Source: Hemerocallis citrina (lineage: Eukaryota; Streptophyta; Magnoliopsida; Asparagales; Asphodelaceae). From it: a stretch of DNA of 64,000 bases. The notes under the pieces are model-generated. The model did not search any database. It saw only the letters and a program-made list of their open reading frames with translations, and had not been told where the DNA came from. Both the position numbers and the translations under genes were made by a program. Of the stretch, positions 1 through 10,738 are shown in pieces. Position 1 is the first letter of the stretch; each line of letters begins with the position of its first letter. The DNA is taken from NCBI GenBank assembly GCA_017893485.1, contig JACEHZ010000592.1, positions 1,630,509 to 1,694,508 on the forward strand, given 5' to 3'.

Positions 1-297
1 GCACTTGCTTGTTGCAAGCGGCTAAAGCAGCATCGAATCAAGTGTTGGACTTCAAACTCGTTTTTTTTAGCTTAGTCAGTTGTGGGAGCAGCCCTGTAGG
101 ACAAGCTGAACTCCGAACTCACCATTTAACGAGTCGTAGATGTGACTCGGAGATATAAAAATGATGCAAGTGCAATAATAAAAAAAAGCTAAGTTTTATT
201 GAGATAACTAAGTGGCCGCTTTAATGGGGTGAGCCATTATTACATGCTTTTGGTCGGGTTACAAGCATCGGTCTTATTGAAAACTGAAATACTGCTT

Positions 298-2104
298 CTA
301 CGATAGAGTGAGGCCTCTTGGGAGGAGTTTGGTCCCCCCCCCCCATTGGACCTCCTTGGATAAGGTAGAGGACAGCCCCAGGTTCAGAATCTTGAAACTC
401 GGCGGACCTCTATGTTCGCTTGTAGGCTCCTCAGGGTGGAAGGTCGGCCCAGTCTCTTCGGACGAACTTGGCCAGGTGTCCCCGTTGTATGAGTTCTTTG
501 ATCTCTTCTTTGAGAGTCCGACAATCATCCGTGTTGTGGTCGTGGTCCCTATGAAAGCGGCACCACTTATCCCTATTTTTTTTCTTGTCAGGGGTATTCA
601 TTCTAGAGGAAGCGCGGAGTAGCCATTCCTTGTCCACCTCAATAAGAACTGCCGATATACTAGCATTGAAGGGGGTGAACTTCTCAAAACGAGGAGTTGG
701 GCGGCGTTGACCATTGTCGTCCCTCTGGATTTCTGGGATCCTTCTTCGCTCGTATTCTTTCGTTTGTTCCCGGAAGACGATTCCTCAAGAGTATGGGGTT
801 TGAGAGCCTCTTCCACTCGGATGTACTTCTCACTCCTAAGCAGGAGTTCTGAGAAGTCTCGAGGAGACTTCTTGACAAGGAACGCCTTGAGGTCGGCGTT
901 AGTGACATGCCCAAATGCCGTCGAGGCTACTGATTGTTTGAGGGAGGCAATAGACCGGACTTCGGCGGTGAAGCGCCGAACGTAATCTCTTAGGTGTTCA
1001 CCCTTTCTTTGGCAGAGGATCACCAAAGATGTACTTGTTTTTCCGGTCCGACGGCTACTCACGAAATGAGTAAGGAAGAGACCTTCGAACTGATCGAAGG
1101 AGAAGATGGAGGCCAGGGCGAGTCGAGAGTACCATTCTCTCGCAGGCCCCTTCAGCTTGGCAGGGAAGGTCTTGCAAATGAGCGCATTCGAAGCCTGGTG
1201 GATCATCATGAGAGTTTTAAAACTCTCGGTGTGGTCGGCAGGGTCCGACTCCCCGTTGCATGACTCAAAGTTAGGGGGCTTGAAGTTTTCCGGGACAGGG
1301 GCTTCCATGATGGCCCGGGAGAACGGAGGCCTGCTCGGGCAAAAATTCCTTGCCCGTTATTCCTCTTCTCTGTCAAGTCGGCCAAGGCACCTCTCCATCT
1401 CGTGGAGACAGCTATAGACTGAGTCTTCCCTTCGGTCATATCTTCTCAAGCCCCTAGACTCTTTCACATGAGAAAGGGGACTAGGAATGCGGTGGTGATG
1501 GCTTGGGGCAGGTTGAAGACTAGGTGCCCGTTGCTCGTGGTTGGGAGCAACATTGAGGCCCGCAGAACGACCTCTTGAAAATTTTGGAACTCCGCCCTTG
1601 TGACTGGTGCCTCTCCATCTTGACGGTCCCTATGTGTGGCTCGGCTTACTGGAGTATAACTTCTCCGCCGATAACGTTGAGGGGACTCTCTTCGCCACCT
1701 TGGGGAGGGTTTCTTTTGGTCCTCGGTCTGCGGGGGATTCGGACTCTCGAGACCCATGGGTGCTCGGGTTGATGGACTCCCCCAAGGGCTAGCCATCCAG
1801 TCAGGCGGGTTCGGAGGTCGACCCCCTTTTGACGGTTGACAATCACTTGACGGAGATCCTGCTCGGGAGGATTTTGAGAAGTTATAGAGTCAACTGAAGA
1901 ATTGGGGACCGCGACATGGTCATGAAGAGGATGTTGCTTTGGATGACTCCGATGGGAGCCCCCTGGGCAGCCCCCCGAGATCCTGAAGGGGCCTGTTGAG
2001 GAGGAGGCTGTTGAGAAAGAACATCTTGAACTGGAGGAGGAGGGAAAAAGAGGAGTGGCTCTTCGACTGGAGACCGCTGTCTTCCCCTTCTCTTTAGGAT
2101 GCAT
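298..2104 (-). pseudogene. gag: Gag polyprotein remnant, Tat-like gypsy
   Basis: Gag would form the retrotransposon particle and bind its RNA. The frame is broken at least three times. A conserved N-terminal block (DLRQVIVNRQ) is near 1830-1860, a second block (APVTRAEFQNFQ) near 1560-1610, the central Retrotrans_gag domain (EWYSRL, FSFDQFEG, VRRFTAEVRS) at about 880-1300, and a C-terminal CRFHRDHDHNTDDC segment near 500-550. These occur in three reading frames and line up in order with the gag of the element at 28925-43309. Length to the Cys/His segment matches that copy, so the damage is mainly small indels. Not functional. Confidence 0.75.
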
Positions 2105-2151
2105 AGCTTGAAACTACATCCGTTGAGGAAGGTTGGATTGCTTTTTCGTTT

Positions 2152-2167
2152 CCCACAGACAGCGCCA
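2152..2167 (-). other. Primer-binding site of the gag-bearing element
   Basis: On the minus strand this reads TGGCGCTGTCTGTGGG, one base different from the site at 42710-42725 and 58588-58603. It sits 3 bases inside the LTR edge, the same spacing as in the other two elements. Confidence 0.7.
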
Positions 2168-2170
2168 ATC

Positions 2171-2750
2171 TGTTGCTGTTGATTCTGGTATGGGAGCAAA
2201 CAGATGAATTTGTGAGTTCTTGAAAAAACAAATAAGGCAAACCTGTTGACCTTCATCAACGTGTTGACTTGTTTCTTGCCGCTATCGCGAACCTGCAAAA
2301 AGTGCGATACACCGGTGGATCCCGACGACGCACCTTCCAAGATTCTTGTCAGTAATCAGGAAGATTATGAAAGAGCTTTATGTGAAAAAATATTGATTAC
2401 CTTATTATGGTGGGGGAGAAAGGGGTATTTTTAGTCGCATTAGGGATCCGTTTCGAGATAAGGACAAATCTACTTTCCGGTGTGAATGGATAAGATCTAG
2501 AGTTTAAATCATTTTATAGAGATAACTATGAATTTGAATCACTCTTTATCCATCTGGGTCGGTTGGTAACGGGTTGTTACTCATACCCAGTAGGACGGAT
2601 CCGTTTATGGGTTATTGGGTTTTGAAGAAAGACTCAGTTTTCATTTCAGGCCCGTTTGTAGGTAAAATTACTGTTTTACCCCTGAGAACTTTAAGATTCG
2701 TGCCTGATTTGAACGGTTCCGATTTGGTTCTATTTTTAGCCATATCAGCA
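2171..2750 (-). repeat. LTR of the gag-bearing gypsy element
   Basis: The inner edge at 2171 is fixed by the adjacent primer-binding site and begins TGTTGCTG on the plus strand. The outer edge at about 2750 is inferred from ...ATATCAGCA, which gives TG...CA ends and resembles the TGATATGG start of the LTRs at 29521 and 43309. The second LTR is outside the window, so the outer edge is unconfirmed. Confidence 0.45.
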
Positions 2751-3260
2751 GTGATCAGTCACTACTTCTGCATCGATTAAGTTTGGAGTGAAGTTCTTAC
2801 AAATTAATCTCGTCCCTTATAAAGACCAACTTTTAGATCAATATTTCTCAATAGGACTTTAATTACATGAATAGTTTGAATTGATTGTAAATCCTCTCAT
2901 ATCCCTTGTTTACGAACTTTCTACTTACAAAATAATACATGCACAATAATAAATAGAAGACTTTCTCGTTACCACCCACAATAATAAATAGATAGAAAAA
3001 ACAACTCATCAAACTTCAAAGCAAAACAGAAAATAATAGGTGATAGCACACTATATAATCCATAGGTCAAAATGATTGTAAGAAACTCACTTTATGCATA
3101 ACATGACCGGTTATATGATATACAGAGTTAAGTCATACAGTGATACAGACATGACTTATTACATGATATACAGAGAATCTCTTCAAAATGCTTAAAGTGG
3201 GTATATAAATTAAACATAAACAATGTAAAACACGACTATTAAGGAGATATACCAAGTAAA
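2751..3260. other. AT-rich DNA, no feature seen
   Basis: No reading frame, RNA gene or transposon end is recognisable here. Confidence 0.5.
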
Positions 3261-3272
3261 TATGACTACTAA

Positions 3273-3900
3273 GAGCATCCAGAGTGCGTTTGCTAAATAT
3301 GCATAATATGCATATTTTTGCTCAAAAAGCGTTGCAGTCGTTTGCTACTTATGCATTTTTTACATATTTTGCGACAGTAGATTGCTATAAATGAGTGGAT
3401 TTGAGAGAAATGCATTTATATAGGACGCAACTTCACTTTCCGTCCGACGAAAAAGTTATTTTTTATTCCTCCGACGCAACTTCACTTTCCGTCCCTCAAA
3501 AAAAATTTAATAAACCACACTTCACTTTCCGTCCTACAATTGCGCAATTGTAGGACGGCAAGTGAATTGCCGTCTGAGTGGATTTTTAAAATATATATAT
3601 TATATGAATGAGATTTTTGTGATTTCTAAAAAAAATATTATATGAATTGCAAGTGAATTGTAGGACGGCAAGTGAATTGCCGTCTGACCATTTTTGTGAT
3701 TTTTTTTCCTCTTCCGACGCAAAGCGAAGTTCTGTCTACCTATTAAAAAATAATTAAATTCCTCCGACGCAACTTCAAACTCCATCTGATATGGGATTTT
3801 TATTATTTTAAATTAAATTGCTATAAAATACCATTCGAAGACTGCAGCAAAGAGGCAAAATGCTATATGCATTTTCTAACAATCACGACTGTGGATGCTC
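3273..3900. mobile_element. PIF/Harbinger-type MITE, 628 bp
   Basis: Termini GAGCATCCAGAGTG and its imperfect inverse CGACTGTGGATGCTC are flanked on both sides by TAA (3270-3272 and 3901-3903), the 3-bp target duplication typical of PIF/Harbinger. Inside are repeated CTTCACTTTCCGTCC motifs and two copies of an AGGACGGCAAGTGAATTGCC palindrome-like segment. No coding capacity. A second member of the same family and nearly the same length is at 18615-19249. Confidence 0.75.
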
Positions 3901-3907
3901 TAAGGAC

Positions 3908-3996
3908 ATCAATTGCGAATTATTATTATTTTTTATAATTATTTTGGTGAGGAACCCCCCCCCCCCCCCCCCCGCAAAAAAAATTCCTGCCAGAAT
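3908..3996. mobile_element. 89-bp poly-C insertion with 16-bp direct repeats
   Basis: The insert contains 19 consecutive C (3955-3973) and an A8 run. It is flanked by TATGACTACTAAGGAC at 3997-4012 and by the same 16 bases on the left, where the copy was later split by the MITE (3261-3272 plus 3904-3907). A 16-bp target duplication suggests target-primed retroposition of a very short template. What the source was is unknown. Confidence 0.5.
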
Positions 3997-4088
3997 TATG
4001 ACTACTAAGGACTCAGTATAATGATACGGTTTTTTCCAAGTTGTTGAGAATCACTTGCAAATCATGTTTGGCAATGGGAAAGGCAGGG

Positions 4089-4091
<3 letters not shown>

Positions 4092-4136
<45 letters not shown>
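4092..4136. repeat. (TA)n microsatellite
   Basis: An uninterrupted AT dinucleotide run of about 22 units. Confidence 0.95.
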
Positions 4137-4142
<6 letters not shown>

Positions 4143-4411
4143 CACTTTTTTTAGACATGGAAAACCCTTTAATGGCATCAAGCATCTGATTACGGAATTC
4201 TGAAAGCTTGTTCAAAAATGCAGTGAAAGTTTGTTCAAAAATGCAGTGTTATTCTATAACATACATGATGAAGCTGAGGAAATATATCAAGATAAGCCAC
4301 TGTAAAGAATCAAACAGTATACCCTCAAAAGTTGGCCTGCATCACAATCTGAATGACTATGTTTACATTCTAGCCATCGGCCTTGAGGATTAGCTGCAGT
4401 ATCTTCTCTAC

Positions 4412-4561
4412 TCAACTCTGTGTCCGGTGATGCTCCACTGCAACAGCAAGGAGTGGCCACTTCCTTGGCTTTGGTGGGATATAATTAAGGAATGGAGCTG
4501 TGAATAAATCTGGACCAGTATGCTGGTACTGATAGATTTTGTCTTCTACATTCTGTAGCAT
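4412..4561 (-). pseudogene. Unidentified 49-residue reading frame, possible last exon of a lost gene
   Basis: A minus-strand frame of 49 codons begins at an ATG (4561) and ends TGA (4414-4412). Its composition (YQHTGPDLFTAP, NYIPPKPRKWPLL, ending EHHRTQS) is protein-like rather than low-complexity, unlike the AT-rich surroundings. CTACAG just before 4554 could be a splice acceptor. I do not recognise the family and see no other exon between 4562 and 5073. It may be a stranded exon of a host gene or chance. Confidence 0.25.
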
Positions 4562-5064
4562 TCATGCAGTGCACGCTTTTTTAGTGACCTTTTGTGATAT
4601 CTTTCAAGAACTTTTTTTATCCGGCTTATTGGGGTACTATCTAAGCACTATACATATGCAACAAAATTGAGGGCACAAAGTAAAATGCGAGAGGAACTAC
4701 AGTCTCACAAAATGTGCATCTAATAAAACTTGTCTTGAAGGAGACTCAGGTTACCATCAAGTATTTGAATGAATGGTCAATTTTCTGCAAATTGGCTTGT
4801 ATGGGGTTTCCTTGATATGATCCATTCACTTATTTCTTGTTTTGCATCAACTGGAGTCCCTCACTACTATCGTGAGGAAAACACTATATGATGGTTGACC
4901 AATTGGCAAGGATAGGCAAATGCACTTAATCTTCCAAAGTTTTTTACTTGAGTTTATGCAGCACTTGTGCATAATCTGCAGACTCAAAACTGTTAATTGT
5001 CTCTGCTGCTGCTGGCCTACTGATTATACTCTTTTAACACTATACTTTCGAAGTATTCTAATGA
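4562..5064. other. No feature seen
   Basis: Moderately AT-rich sequence with no recognisable coding or repeat structure. Confidence 0.4.
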
Positions 5065-5073
5065 TATTTGTTA

Positions 5074-5244
5074 GGGTAAAAGGGATATGAGCAACTTGCT
5101 CATTTAGTAAATGAGCAATTGATTACGTGGCATGCATGTGATACATTGGACAACTAACCCTTTAAGGATTTTCCAATCACATGTATGCCACATCATCAAT
5201 TGCTCATTTACTAAATGAGCAAGTTGCTCATACCTCTTTTTCCC
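5074..5244. mobile_element. 171-bp foldback MITE, Mutator-type target duplication
   Basis: The two halves are near-perfect inverted copies of each other (TATGAGCAACTTGCTCATTT and its inverse), so the element folds into one long hairpin. Flanks TATTTGTTA (5065-5073) and TATTTTTTA (5245-5253) agree at 8 of 9 bases, as for a 9-bp Mutator-like duplication. No coding capacity. Confidence 0.6.
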
Positions 5245-5253
5245 TATTTTTTA

Positions 5254-6301
5254 TTGTACTATAATGAGCTGTATATGGGCTCAGAACATATCAGCAACCC
5301 TCGTTATATTTCTATACCTAAATAATATGTCTGTACTTGGGATCTAATCTTAATATATGTTTTGCTTAGATGAAAAGAATAAGGGTGATGCTTTCTTCAT
5401 GTTTGGATTAGAGATCTCCTTTTTAACAAACAAATCAACAACACAGAGATATCCTTGTTAACAAACATAATAACAAACACCTAATATACATCAAACACTT
5501 ATAAAATTGAAACACAAAAGAAGAAGGAGAAGTTACTTGTCTATGACTATGCGCCAGTCCCCATTATCGTGTGCGGGAAAAGGGGAGGGTTTGGATGGCG
5601 CAGTGGCGCTAGGGATCTAGGGTTCCGGCGAGAGACACCACTTCCTTGATGTCGCGAGGTATGCGATGGGCCGGTGGCGTTCTGGTATATCGCGAGGGCG
5701 AGAGGATGGCGAGAGAGAGAATCGTCGGTGAGGATTTTTGGCGAGGGAGAGGTGGCGAGCGAGAGAAAGAGAGAGAGAGACCGGGGGGTGAGGTTTTTTC
5801 GACCGAGAGGGATTCGTGGTTTGTTTTTTTTGGTTTAATAATTAATTCAGCTTTAATAAAGTTTGGGTGAGATTACAATATGTGGTTTTGATTTAATAAT
5901 TAGGTTAAGGTGAGATAAGATTGTGTGATGTAGATTTAATTAGGGTTGAATGCATACAAATTACAGGTTGTATACAAATGAAAATCCCAACTCTTCCATT
6001 ATAATATTAGAGATATCGATTAGAGATATTAATAGGAGAAAGAGTGTCTACTCCCTCTCTCATTTCTCTATTTTGAAATAGAGAAAAGAGAACAAAATAA
6101 TAAATTTTCCATCTAAAATAACACATGCAATCTGTACATTTTTTATAGAAGAAAAAAATTAAAAACCAAAACCAAAAGCCCCAATCCATCTCTCCCAGAA
6201 CTCTTCGTCTCACACTTTAAAAATAAAAAAACCTACCCAACCTGGCGCCAGCCGCCTCCTGCTCGCCACACCCTCACGCCATACGTTGTCTGAATAAATT
6301 A
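5254..6301. other. GA-rich segment and Helitron-like 5' end, otherwise nothing
   Basis: 5690-5800 is GA-rich with a short open frame of low complexity that I do not call a gene. At 5978-6012 the minus strand reads a degenerate TCTCTAATATTATAATGG, similar to the putative Helitron start at 9563. No matching 3' end was found. Confidence 0.35.
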
Positions 6302-6473
6302 AAGAGTAATGCTTCATTCACTATCAATTTCACTATCATTTTCTTCGCTATCTTTTGATGGCAAACTTTTATTGGAGAGTTCCCTGATCTAATATTTCTT
6401 TATCTATCTGTTGGAATGTACAACCTAAAGTAGTGAAGAAAATAATAGTAAAATTGATAGCATCATTACTCTT
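6302..6473. mobile_element. 172-bp MITE-like inverted repeat
   Basis: AAGAGTAATG at the left and CATTACTCTT at the right begin arms that stay complementary for about 40 bases. No clear target duplication is seen, so the superfamily is unassigned. Confidence 0.5.
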
Positions 6474-7265
6474 CGATATGGTATATTTGGACTATGTTGG
6501 AAGAAATCAGTACCATTCATCAAGAAAATTTTCAAGCCTCCATGGCCAGTGTGTCAGTGTATTCCTTTTACTGTCACATCCTTCCTTTATCGATGTGCTT
6601 TTCCCATCAAAATAAATTAAAGTCAGCATCAGTATCAGAGCATTCATCACAAATAAATTTGGGTAATTAAATTTAAAAAAAGAACTTGGTGATGCTCACA
6701 ATTATTAGCAAGAGAACTATTATAACATGAGGATTGATAGATTGCCATTACAAATATATGCAACTTCATTTGCTATTTTTTATTTGTTGGTTCACTTACA
6801 AAAAAAATAAGTGGTATCAACTAATTGCAATTCTTTTTTTTTTTTTAAATTATGTATGAATCAATTATATAAAAGAGTTGTATTTGAAGCGGCACACTAC
6901 CATTTCTCATCTCTTATACCATCTCCAGAGATTTTTTGTCATATGCATAAAATGTGAAGAACACAAAGGAATGACATTTCCCCAAGGTTTACAGGTACAT
7001 AATTCTAACGAAACAGTTAATGATTGATCACCAACAGCCAATCATTATTAAAATATACAAAAACCTGCCGTAATATGGAAAAATCTTTCTTTCAATTTAG
7101 AGGCAAATTATTATTGCGGGCACGTTTGCTGAAATCAAATGGCCGGATGGATATCCACTGTTAACAAAGATTAGAATGCAAACTCTCGATTACAACAAAA
7201 ACAAACTTTAGTGAAGCCTCCTAGTTTTATTATCTAGAACACGAAGGTTTTAAGTCATTTAATTA
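6474..7265. other. AT-rich DNA, no feature seen
   Basis: Contains poly-T (about 6833-6846) but no gene, RNA or transposon end that I can support. Confidence 0.4.
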
Positions 7266-7278
7266 CACTACAAGAAAA
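7266..7278 (+). mobile_element. CACTA-type terminus
   Basis: CACTACAAGAAAA is the canonical terminus of plant En/Spm-like CACTA elements. The element would extend to the right. The only opposite-facing terminus in range (16528-16540) differs in the bases following the first 13, so it is probably not its partner. Confidence 0.5.
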
Positions 7279-7572
7279 CATGTCAATATGATGGCAGAAA
7301 GCATCTTTTGAAGGCGTCATTTTAGGGAGCTATGAGATTTGCTTTTCCTTGTATTATCTTGGTGGCAGTCTCCTCAAAACCTGGAGGGATGATGGTAGAC
7401 TCAGAAGCTTTGGGGCAAAATTTTGGCTCTGCCATCGTTGCTGGGGCAACTGGGTTTTGCATTGGAGGAGTAGTTTCCTTAAGGACTTTATGGGCTGAGG
7501 CCCTCTCGACAGTAGGCTTAATTTGCTGAAATAGGAAGGTAGCTAGGTAAATTGACTACCTTGTTCTCTCAG

Positions 7573-8958
7573 GCCATCATCATAAATCCCGAAGAATCCT
7601 CCTCTGAGCTGGCGGTGAAATCACCGGGGATTGGGAAATTATCTTCTACACAGCTGCTGGACAATTTTTTTTTTTTTTTTTTTTTTTGAAGGAAAAAGTG
7701 AAATCTGGTCACCTTATTTCATTAATAAGAAATTAACGATACAAACCCAGAGAACTGGGCCAAATAAAAAATAAAACATACATGAAGCAACATGACCCGT
7801 ACAAACAACAGATCCCTCCAACAACCTTGGAGGGTGGGCCGACAACTCGGACCCGCTAAATTGTATGTACGTCAGTTTAGCTTCGTACACTGCCTCCACT
7901 AGCTGTTGGACAAATTGATCTATGCGAGAATGGATGCGTGAATCTTGGGGCTGGATTTGGAAGAATCCCCCCCTGAATGTTGCCGAATAGATTCCCCTAA
8001 TATTTGCTTTCCTTTCCTGATTTCCCGCCGTAATTCATCACTCCCATTTTGAATTTCAAAATTCGCTCTTCGGATCTCCTTCACCATCTATGGCGTCGGA
8101 CTAGGAATGGCAATAGGGATTGGTGCTGGTGAGGGAGTGCCATGCTTCTTTTTATTCGTTAGATTGACCTTTGTAGTCCTTGAGAGCCAAAAGGAACCTT
8201 GGACTTCACGAAGTTTGCATTACATGTGGTGAAAAGCTGCTTGGCAATATCTGCAACTGGGATTGGTTGGCCAAGTAGGAGGACCGGGACATCATAGACG
8301 TGGGTCTCCAAATTGCAGGGAACTGTGTACTTCACCATGAGCAACTTAGAGATGAGAGTCACACCATCCATCTCAATTAGCACGAGGGCTTGATCCCTAG
8401 TCTCTCTGTTAAGCATTCCTTTGCTCCAAATGACTACACTAAACACTCGAGCGATGTCTGACTCCAAAAATGAAATGAAAGCATTAACACATTTATCCAC
8501 ATATAGCAGGGTCGGTTTCAACTGGGCACCAAAATTCATGGACCAAGAGGTGAACGTCTCCGTGAAACCAGAGAACTTAACGAGGCCTTCGTCGATGCCG
8601 TTCTTTGCACTAGTAAGTGTGCAGAACTACACATGGTAAACACCATTACCTACCTTTTGTAAGCGCCACCACCAACTGCTACCATGCCAGGCAAATTTTA
8701 GAGCACTCTCCAGATCTTTTGTGGCCGGTTGAGTTTTGGGGCTGACCAAGTGGAGAAAGGCATTTCCATGGAGGCCTTGGATATCCTCCGCAATAAGTTG
8801 TGCACGACCTCAACCTCTAGCCTGTCTCGCCTATTGTATATTGTGCAGACTCGAACACGGTGGTCGAACTTTTTGCAGTTGAAGCAATGAAACCCAAATT
8901 TTCTGTATTTCGCCGACATGTGCACCCCTTCACCGCACTTTATACATCGACGTTCCAT
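7573..8958 (-). pseudogene. LINE ORF1-like protein with N-terminal zinc knuckle, broken
   Basis: Minus-strand remnant of a nucleic-acid-binding TE protein. It opens near 8958 with CIKCGEGV and a CX2CX4HX4C knuckle (CFNCKKFDHRVRVC), continues in another frame at 8539-8159 (VYDVPVLLLGQPIPV), and ends in an acidic tail (VEDNFPIPGDF, SSEEDSSGF) with a stop at about 7575. The end of the frame is separated from the rest by a later 236-bp insertion at 7665-7900; the flanking halves are collinear. At least one frameshift. No endonuclease or reverse transcriptase follows, so this was an ORF1-only or deleted copy. The assignment to a LINE rests on the zinc knuckle and general layout. Confidence 0.5.
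7665..7900 (-). mobile_element. 5'-truncated LINE 3' end with 13-bp target duplication
   Basis: A T23 run (7665-7687) is the poly-A tail on the minus strand. The insert is flanked by AGCTGCTGGACAA (7652-7664) and AGCTGTTGGACAA (7901-7913), a 13-bp duplication with one mismatch. The body matches the 3' end of the retroposon at 17068-18047 (GGCACTGTACGAAGC-type motif, TTATTAATGAAA-type tail), so the two come from one family. Confidence 0.8.
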
Positions 8959-9561
8959 CCTGCTGGTTGATTGGAATTTTGGGGTAGGATTTTGGTAGAG
9001 AAATTGGGTATTGATTTTGGGAAGGAAAGGTTGGTTTGGCCCATTTGGGGGATGATGGGGGTTTTAAATGAAGTTTTACTATAACATTCCTCTAATAAAA
9101 TTTTTCACGGGTATGGAATTGATTCAATACGGAATCATGAATAGTCATTTGCTCAACGGTATATAATACTTTTTATGTATTTTAATAGACAATGGATAGA
9201 TAAATAGTTATCCTGAGAGAAGCATCTGAGCAAAAGAGTTGCTCGCTCCCAATGCGTCCACCTCATCATCTCCCTCTCTCTCCTCTCTACTCTCATTTTT
9301 TCCCTTGATTTACATCAAAACCAAGTAATTATACATGATAAATTAGTAAGAACAAACAAACTTACCCATTTCAGTACCTGACCTGATTTCACAACGAATA
9401 TGAAATTTCTACCTAGCATGATAAATTTGTTTTTCTTTGAAGAATTTTGACCTGTCTCGCCAATTGCTTATTGTGAGGTGAAAAATCTGGGTTCACACAT
9501 AATAGTAAAATTTAAGACTTACTATGGCATTTTCTGTTGATGTCAAAATTATTGGGTAACT
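8959..9561. other. Upstream flank of the TE frame, then AT-rich DNA
   Basis: 8959-9060 is probably the leader of the TE frame on the minus strand. The rest shows nothing I recognise. Confidence 0.35.
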
Positions 9562-9716
9562 TCTCTACTATTTTAATGGGAAAGTTGGGATTGTAAACAA
9601 ACAAACCCTAATTTTGTGACTGAGTAAACCCGTGCAATATACGGTCAAATTAAATCCCCTAATCATACCCGTGTGATGCGCGTGCAATCCCTACCAAAAA
9701 CAAAAAAAAGGTGCTT

Positions 9717-10155
9717 CATCTTCTCCTTCACCCATCGTGGCTTCCTCTCCCGCTCATCTGCCCTCCCATCGCGCACACCCGCTCATCTGCCCTCCCATCG
9801 CGCACCAATCCTCCACCCATCGGCTTCATCTTCTCCTCTACCCATCATCGCTTCCTCTCTCCCTCATTTGCCCTCTCATCGCGCACCCATCCTCCACCCA
9901 TTGGCTTCATCTTCTCCTACACCCATCGTCGCTTCCTCTCCCGCTCATCTGCCCTCCCATCGCGCACCCATCCTCCACCCATCGTCGCTTCCTCTCCTGC
10001 CGCAAAAAATCTACCCAGGCTTTCTCTATCTCAAGGGTTTTAACATTTCCTCCACCCATCGTCGCTTCTCCCGCTCATCCGCCCTCCCATCGCGCACCCA
10101 TCCTCCACCCATCGTCGCTTCCTCTCTCGCGCACCCATCCTCCACCCAAGGTTCT
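9717..10155. repeat. Minisatellite of CCTCCACCCATCG-type units
   Basis: Irregular tandem units repeat motifs such as CTTCCTCTCCCGCTCATCTG and CCATCGCGCACCCATCCTCC. The array is open in all three plus frames because it is pyrimidine-rich and lacks stops; I do not regard those frames as genes. Confidence 0.85.
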
Positions 10156-10560
10156 TCTGCAAATCGATTTCAGGTAACCCCAACTCTCCCATTAAAATAG
10201 TAGAGAAATTATAAAGGAGTAATTTTGATGTAAGTTGAATTTGTAACATTGTTAATTTGAAGTTTTGCTGCTGGATTTTACGTGATCACTTCAAAAGGAA
10301 AAAAAAAGAGTCCCCGTCCCGTCTACTCGCCTCCCGGCTCAGCCGCAAAAAATCCACCCAGGCTTTCTCTATCTCAAGGGTTTTGATCAAAGGGTTCTTC
10401 TGCAAATCGATTTCGGGTAACCTCTCTCTCTCTCTCTCTCTCTCTCATAATGATAAAATTATAAAGGAGTAAATTTTGATGTAAGTTGAATTTGTAACAT
10501 TGTTAATTTGAAGTTTTACTGCTGGATTTTAGGTGATCACTTCAAAAGGAAAAAAAAGGA
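10001..10560. repeat. Tandem duplication of a 0.3-kb unit
   Basis: CAGGCTTTCTCTATCTCAAG followed by a CTGCAAATCGATTTC segment and GATGTAAGTTGAATTTGTAA occurs at about 10016-10310 and again at 10358-10555. The second copy has a (CT)n run (10422-10445) where the first has the Helitron-like motif. Confidence 0.75.
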
Positions 10561-10738
10561 AGAACGGAATTGATGTCGGTATGTATATCTACCATCTCTT
10601 CTCTCATCTTGATTCTTCTTTTGGATTTAATTTCAGTTACATCTCTTCTACCATCTAAACAATTGATGTACATAGAACTTGAAAAAAAAAATCATCATCA
10701 TGTTAATTGTAGTTGATCCAGGTCATGAAACAGATGTT

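Larger units (their letters stand above)
1..2170 (-). mobile_element. Decayed gag-bearing Ty3/gypsy (Tat-like) element, internal part
   Basis: Minus-strand internal region of an LTR retrotransposon whose 5' LTR lies at its right (2171 onward). A primer-binding site, then a gag homologous to those at 41137-42564 and 58664 onward, are readable. No reverse transcriptase or integrase is seen before the window edge; bases 1-297 are non-coding and hold nothing I recognise. Whether pol lies further left or is absent, as in the element at 57793, cannot be told here. Confidence 0.7.

Noticed and set aside
5646..5870. 74-residue Arg/Glu-rich frame
   Set aside because: Translation of a GA-rich low-complexity tract.
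9673..10200. Three overlapping plus-strand frames rich in Ser, Pro and His
   Set aside because: Minisatellite translated in every frame; no stop codons because the repeat is pyrimidine-rich.
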